Shown piece after piece: positions 60,801 through 64,000 of a stretch of 64,000 nt of DNA. Position numbers and translations under genes: made by a program. Numbering within the stretch: the stretch's first letter is position 1; each line of letters starts with the position of its first letter. The notes under the pieces were generated by a model that did no database searches, was not told where the DNA came from, and saw only the letters and a list, made by a program, of their open reading frames with translations. The stretch comes from Microplitis mediator (Eukaryota > Arthropoda > Insecta > Hymenoptera > Braconidae), in NCBI RefSeq assembly GCF_029852145.1, contig NC_079973.1, forward strand, positions 5,022,001 to 5,086,000, written 5' to 3'.

Positions 60801-63800
60801 AAGGCTCACGTTCACGCATTCACTCAGATACAAGTGAAGAAGACGACTCGTTCAATAACAAAGTCCACAAAATAAAAACTGAAAGATTTCTCGAGAGTGA
60901 TGTTGACCTTGGGTTTGCAGACACTGAAGAGAAGCATACGCCAACTGAGACCTCGTCAATTAACAACTTGCGTCCTGTTAAACAAGAGCCAAGATCCTCG
61001 GACGATGACGAACGTATGGCTGTGTCCTTTCCATCAAATCATCCAGTTGTTAATAATCACCAGCGTGACTCGAGGAAAAAGTCACACAAAAAGAAACAGA
61101 AACGTCAAAAATTGTCCATCTCCAGTGAAGACGGCAGCATTAATATTAAAATTGAATCACCAGACAATAATGATCATAAAAATAAAAATATTATCACCAG
61201 TTCTACTGACTGTCGCGTTAATCATGTTAATGATTCACCGACAGTTGCGTCTGTCACTTCATCAACATCAGTCACAACAGGATCAGCAGCTGCTAATGAA
61301 GCTACTGAAGAACGCATACGAGCGGAGAAGAAACAACGGAACAAAAAAGATAAAAGACGTGAAAGAACAAGTGAAGATAAAGCGAAAACTCGTAGAAAAA
61401 GACTCAACCGACAGGAAGCCAGAGATTCCCAACGTATGGAGGATATTTTTGGTCCACTGTCAGATGATGTTGATGATGCGCCATCAGCGCCGTTCTTCAA
61501 TCGTCTTGGGAATTTACCATCCGAAAATAATGCCTACGGTTCAGACAGCGACGGTATACGCAGTCCTATTTTGGATGTAGACAGGGTGAGACGTAAAGCT
61601 GAAAAGAAACGTCGTCATCAAATTGAAGATGAGAATAGCGTTGATCTTGCGGAGGCTGGCCGTGAAATAGAAGCAAACTTGCTTGGTTTACCCGTGTCAC
61701 CAAAACCAGCAGTCGTCTGTATGGAGAGCAATGACCATGACGTCTTTAGGTTTACTGACGACAATGACAGTATTGAGCCGTCGACGCCCACGACAGCGCC
61801 GGAAAAAGTTAAAGAGAAGAAGAAGAAACGCAAGAAGTCTAAGGAGGAACGCAGTCGCAAAGATTATCACCATCATCACCACCACCATCATCATCATCAT
61901 GACAAAGCCGGTGCTTTGCCATACTTGGGAGCTGATCCGAGTCCTCCTCGTGCTAGCAGCCCGATATCACGCAAAACGATCTCTTCACCACCACCGTTAC
62001 CTGTATCACGTGATACCATTCTCAGTCCGATTCCTAAAAATCCAACGACAATATCAGCAATTACGACTACTGTCACTTCACCTCCAACTTCAACTCCATC
62101 TTTGACTTTAGTTCCGACTTCAACATTAACGTCAACGTCAACTTCAACATCAACGACATCAGTTGTCACGTCATCGACGATAAATGTCGGGTCAAATAAA
62201 TCAGACAACAAGAAAAAGGACAAATTTATCCCTGGCTTTGGTATGGATATCGACGAAAAAATTCACGAGAATGCTGTCAAAAGTATTTCGGAACCCGAAG
62301 AACGTGAAAGTGGTCGGCTATCTGGCGCAGGTAATCATGAACCAGAAGTACCAGCTCCTGTTACCCCGCCACCGCAAGTTGAAGATAAACCGCGAGTTGT
62401 TATTTCGCAAGAAGAGACTGAAGACGCAGTGGCTGCTCTGCTCGAAGAAACATTCGGCGGCTCTACGGAAGACTTTTCTTACGAGGGCGATGAAGAAGAG
62501 CCAGAAGGTGACGGGGCAAGTGTACCACCGTCAGACGCACCGCCTCAAGAAGACGTCGAGGAAATGCAGCAAGCTGTTGAAAGTCTCAATGCATCAACTG
62601 GCGCTGAAACCGATGCGGATTTGAAACCCGACACACCTCAGAGTGAGCATGACTTGCAGATAGATACTGACACTGAAGAAGACCCTAATTATGAGTCATT
62701 CGATTTGACTCAGCCACCAAAGACACCAGATATTCCATCATTCTACAAATCACCAGTTAATAAACAGCAGCAGCAGCCAATTATTGCAACAACGACAACT
62801 ACAACAATTGCAACAACACCATCAACAACAACAACAACTACGACAACAACAACGATGACACCAACAACAGAAAAGAGTACAGCAAATTGTACACCAGCAA
62901 CTGCACCTGTGTCAGTAAGATCACCAAGTCCACAACCTCCGGTATCATCATCAGTTATCTCTCATTCGTGGCCAGAAGACCACAAGCCCGTGATAAATCC
63001 GTCTCCGCAAACCGAGACCACAGATAATAATACGGAAGCGAATAAAAAAGACAGATCATTTGTAGGTCACGAGGTCTTGGCAGTCAAATCCCCACCATCT
63101 CCATCAGGTCAATACAAACAACCGATGCCTTGTAGTTTGCCAATAATCAGCGAAGCGCCGAGATTATCAGCAGCGAGTCCACGACCTCCTCCGGTGACTT
63201 CAGCTCAGCAGCAGCCTCTTTACCAGAGATTACCGGTTGCACTCCAGAGTCAAATGGTACCGCCGTTACGGCAAACACCTCCTAGAATGTCGGTCGCAGT
63301 TACGACGGCATCCTCGCCATCGGTAACAGCACCACCAACAACAGTACCATCGTCTCTTGTAGCTCAGTCACGATCGTCATCAGCGATACCATCGCAGCAG
63401 CCATCATCGCGTGTATCTCAAACGCCCTTGTCTCCAAACGGTCAGTGGTCGAGAAATATACCAATGAGTTCACATCTTTCTCACGGTATCAAAACATCTT
63501 CGACAACATCCTCGAGAATTCCCGTCAGTGTGCCATTGACGACTCATCGACCATCGGATATACCGTCACAGCACATTTACTCGACGGCAGCAACCCAGCA
63601 ACCGGTTATACAACACGCACCGGGAATGCGAGCACTGGCACCAAGTTATCCACGTGGTGGTCTTCCACCATTGACATTAAATATTCCACCGCGTCCTTAC
63701 ATGCCAGTACCGCCGCTCGTATCGGGAATACCTCGAGAGTCTGGTAAACCGCGAGATTCAATGGCATTTGGCGGTAAATCTGTTATAGAGACACTAATAC

Positions 63801-64000
63801 CAGCTCATCTTAATGAGTCACCACAACGATTAGACGAACCCAAACTGTCACCGGCTATCATACCTGAGCCAACAAACAAAGCGTCGACGTCACCGAAGGT
63901 TCCATCACCCAACCAACCGCCGACTTTCATTCCCGAGACTGCTAAAATAGAAATAAGTGCGAGTACATCAACTCCAGCGATCTCTAAGTCATCTATTTCT
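48529..64000 (+). CDS. spen: split ends (Spen/SHARP/MINT), RRM-SPOC transcriptional co-regulator, partial at both ends; join(48529..48822,54033..54493,54673..55439,55571..56043,56161..64000)
   Basis: Spen proteins are large nuclear RNA-binding co-regulators. Three to four N-terminal RRMs bind structured RNA and a C-terminal SPOC domain recruits co-repressors; in insects they act in Notch, Wnt/EGFR and dosage-type signalling contexts (family knowledge). Here five exons join in frame with intron phases 2, 1, 0 and 2 and give about 3278 codons with no stop. RRM1 (C-terminal two thirds), RRM2, RRM3 and RRM4 appear in order, with RNP-type cores VAFMDI, ICVRNL/YALVCF, LFIGNL/YAFCQY and VWVDGI/HALVFF. 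They are followed by the long low-complexity middle, including a block reading ISMYDKVKARSTKNMQK that I recall as typical of Spen. The N-terminal start of RRM1 and the C-terminal SPOC domain are missing, as expected for a gene that crosses both sides of the window. The identification is firm; the exact splice joins are read by eye. Confidence 0.95.
49951..50153 (+). CDS. candidate exon, unrecognised; possible alternative first or cassette exon of spen
   Basis: I do not recognise this protein. The frame beginning ATGGACATT at 49951 (a second ATG at 50017) reads into DDNSLDINKSADDWEENRHW and FEFDIQPRFRTVVDYFADDH, a balanced charged and aromatic composition unlike translated AT-rich intron. It ends at a consensus donor, ACAGA|GTGAGT (donor GT at 50154-50155). 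The leaving phase is 2, which matches the acceptor of spen exon b at 54033, so an in-frame join (Glu codon at the junction) is possible. No clear polypyrimidine acceptor lies upstream, so a first exon is more likely than a cassette. It could also be the first exon of an unrelated nested gene or a decayed fragment. Confidence 0.35.
50947..51013 (-). CDS. candidate terminal mini-exon on the minus strand, unrecognised
   Basis: On the minus strand a T-rich tract and ATCAACAG (plus-strand 51014-51045) form a near-ideal 3' splice site. They are followed by one base and 21 codons reading AHVYQEDVSEVMKIFDADVD plus a final Asn, then TGA. The peptide is acidic and protein-like, but short enough to be chance. 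A possible upstream exon with a good Kozak ATG (AAAATGGCA, near 51303 on the minus strand) does not join in frame in any way I could see. Confidence 0.15.
53097..53770. repeat. family I, element in the 5.2-kb intron with nested B6
   Basis: TA|CACTGTCAAAAATTTTTGG at the left and AAAATTTTTTACAG|TA at the right. It contains a family-B fragment at about 53290-53468 and an internal inverted repeat at 53474-53628 (CGGCTACCAAATTTCAAAAC and its reverse GTTTTGAAATTGGGCAGCCG). Confidence 0.65.
53290..53468. repeat. family B6, partial nested copy
   Basis: The conserved ACATGCAGAAAATTTAAAAA and GACGTCGGTTCACTTCAGTA motifs are present. The left end is eroded and carries a poly-A run. Confidence 0.7.
54033..54493 (+). 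CDS. spen: spen coding exon b: disordered Arg/Ser/Pro/Gly linker between RRM1 and RRM2
   Basis: The acceptor is ATCAACAG ending at 54032 and the donor is TCAG|GTAAGA at 54494. The entering phase 2 matches exon a and makes a Gly codon at the join; the leaving phase is 1. The frame reads NSEDHGTSVGVSVVGSGVSG and continues through HGNFYTGERSNR, RPTPSGGYHVTAPRARERLY and MSSWLGYESGSTRYSTGPPQ to NYQEES. No folded domain is visible. It is a basic, Ser/Pro/Tyr-rich linker of the kind that separates RRM1 from RRM2 in Spen. The opening ATG in another frame at 54047 belongs to a shadow frame and is not used. Confidence 0.85.
54494..54672 (+). other. spen: spen intron of 179 bp, phase 1
   Basis: GTAAGA donor and CTAG acceptor. 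The intron also holds an alternative in-frame acceptor at 54632-54633, 39 bp upstream of the chosen one. It carries no other feature. Confidence 0.8.
54673..55439 (+). CDS. spen: spen coding exon c: Gly-rich and RS-like linker, RRM2, start of RRM3
   Basis: The chosen acceptor is CACAACTAG ending at 54672, preceded by a pyrimidine-rich stretch. It enters in phase 1 and reads VGPPSIRPSWDIPSRSAFLS. A Gly/Val/Ser-rich tract and a Ser/Arg/Gly tract (about 54735-55010) follow. RRM2 then runs from about PSAICVRNLPARS to FFGCKIEVAPYQ, and the exon ends inside RRM3 (RTLFIGNLEKDVTASELKKH, FGEII). The donor is ATC|GTGAGT at 55440, phase 0. A second in-frame acceptor lies at 54632-54633 and would add 13 residues (DIHLNINSLSTQL), but it has a weak pyrimidine tract. 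The LFHEYKKHGKV and FHPKATRTLFIGNLEK-like segments are strongly Spen-like. Confidence 0.93.
55440..55570 (+). other. spen: spen intron of 131 bp, phase 0, splits RRM3
   Basis: GTGAGT donor and TTTCCAG acceptor with a T-rich tract. It interrupts RRM3 just after FGEII. Confidence 0.9.
55571..56043 (+). CDS. spen: spen coding exon d: rest of RRM3 and complete RRM4
   Basis: The acceptor is TTTTTGTTTCCAG ending at 55570, a strong pyrimidine tract, and the donor is GC|GTGAGT at 56044 (phase 2). The frame continues RRM3 with EIDIKKQGAVSSYAFCQY and ends the domain with SNRIKLGFGKSMP. RRM4 follows, with TTCVWVDGIGECVSEKYLNM, DRERGHALVFFEQINCAQTA and GRRLQVDFASRECQETFYEH. After the RRM the chain becomes polar (LERQGVTGEKPWDSRPSPAA). 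RRM3 is therefore split by a phase-0 intron between its first and second halves. RRM2 to RRM4 together are the RNA-binding platform described for SHARP and Drosophila Spen. Confidence 0.95.
56044..56160 (+). other. spen: spen intron of 117 bp, phase 2
   Basis: GTGAGT donor; a poly-T tract and CACAG acceptor. It is the last intron before the giant exon. Confidence 0.9.
56161..64000 (+). CDS. spen: spen coding exon e: giant uninterrupted exon for the central low-complexity region, open at the window end
   Basis: The acceptor is a long T tract ending CAATCACAG at 56160; one base completes the phase-2 codon from exon d. From 56162 the frame stays open for 2613 codons to the last base of the window. 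Contents in order: a Tyr/Arg/Ser linker; RHLQKERVHLLEQLEEC with the NLS-like PKKRPK (56663-56680); an Asn-rich tract (57038-57208); SLEERIRSLDEKYEKWSG (57401-57454) and the FRFRPTFLDLELHEV block (57521-57671); Ser/Thr-rich stretches; a Glu/Arg/Lys-rich region (58910-59670); an RS/RD-like stretch (59940-60150); His11 (60353-60385); FDIVDDEPAYISMYDKVKAR (about 60530-60590); EDIFGPLSDD (61438-61470); a second His11 (61868-61900); AVAALLEETFGGSTEDFSYE (about 62429-62490); SEHDLQIDTDTEEDP; and a Pro/Ser/Thr-rich tail. No intron is needed. The SPOC domain is not reached. Confidence 0.95.

Overview
The window looks like nuclear DNA of an arthropod, most likely an insect. It is very AT-rich, full of AT microsatellites and short inverted-repeat elements, and carries a spliced gene with GT-AG introns. 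A hymenopteran such as a parasitoid wasp would fit, but that is a guess. The only gene I can support with confidence is split ends (spen), on the + strand, incomplete at both ends. It encodes the large RRM-SPOC nuclear co-regulator known as SPEN/SHARP/MINT in vertebrates.

Layout. (1) Positions 1-48528 hold no convincing protein-coding gene. The first spen exon present opens in the middle of RRM1, and I did not find the exon with the conserved start of that domain. This stretch is therefore best read as one very large spen intron, possibly with promoter or 5' UTR material. It is packed with short, TA-flanked, non-autonomous inverted-repeat elements (MITE-like). I separate about 13 families, labelled A-N and FB, many present in 2-6 copies and several nested in each other. 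Some GC-balanced islands may be regulatory. (2) Positions 48529-56043 hold four spen coding exons for the rest of RRM1, an Arg/Gly/Ser/Pro linker, RRM2, RRM3 and RRM4. They are separated by introns of 5210, 179, 131 and 117 bp. (3) Positions 56161-64000 are one uninterrupted coding exon of at least 7840 bp. It encodes the long low-complexity middle of Spen: an NLS-like motif, conserved blocks, an Asn-rich tract, a Glu/Arg/Lys-rich charged segment, two His11 tracts and a Pro/Ser/Thr-rich tail. It runs off the window before the C-terminal SPOC domain expected for the family.

How it works together. The RRMs should bind structured RNA and the missing SPOC domain should recruit co-repressors, with the segment in this window as the tether between them. 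The upstream intron is a graveyard of short transposable elements. One block of them is packed side by side to within about 107 bp of a spen splice acceptor. The most useful observations are the nested elements that show their own empty target sites, a foldback element with a perfect 22-bp hairpin, a candidate alternative exon in the 5.2-kb intron, and the long unbroken spen exon.
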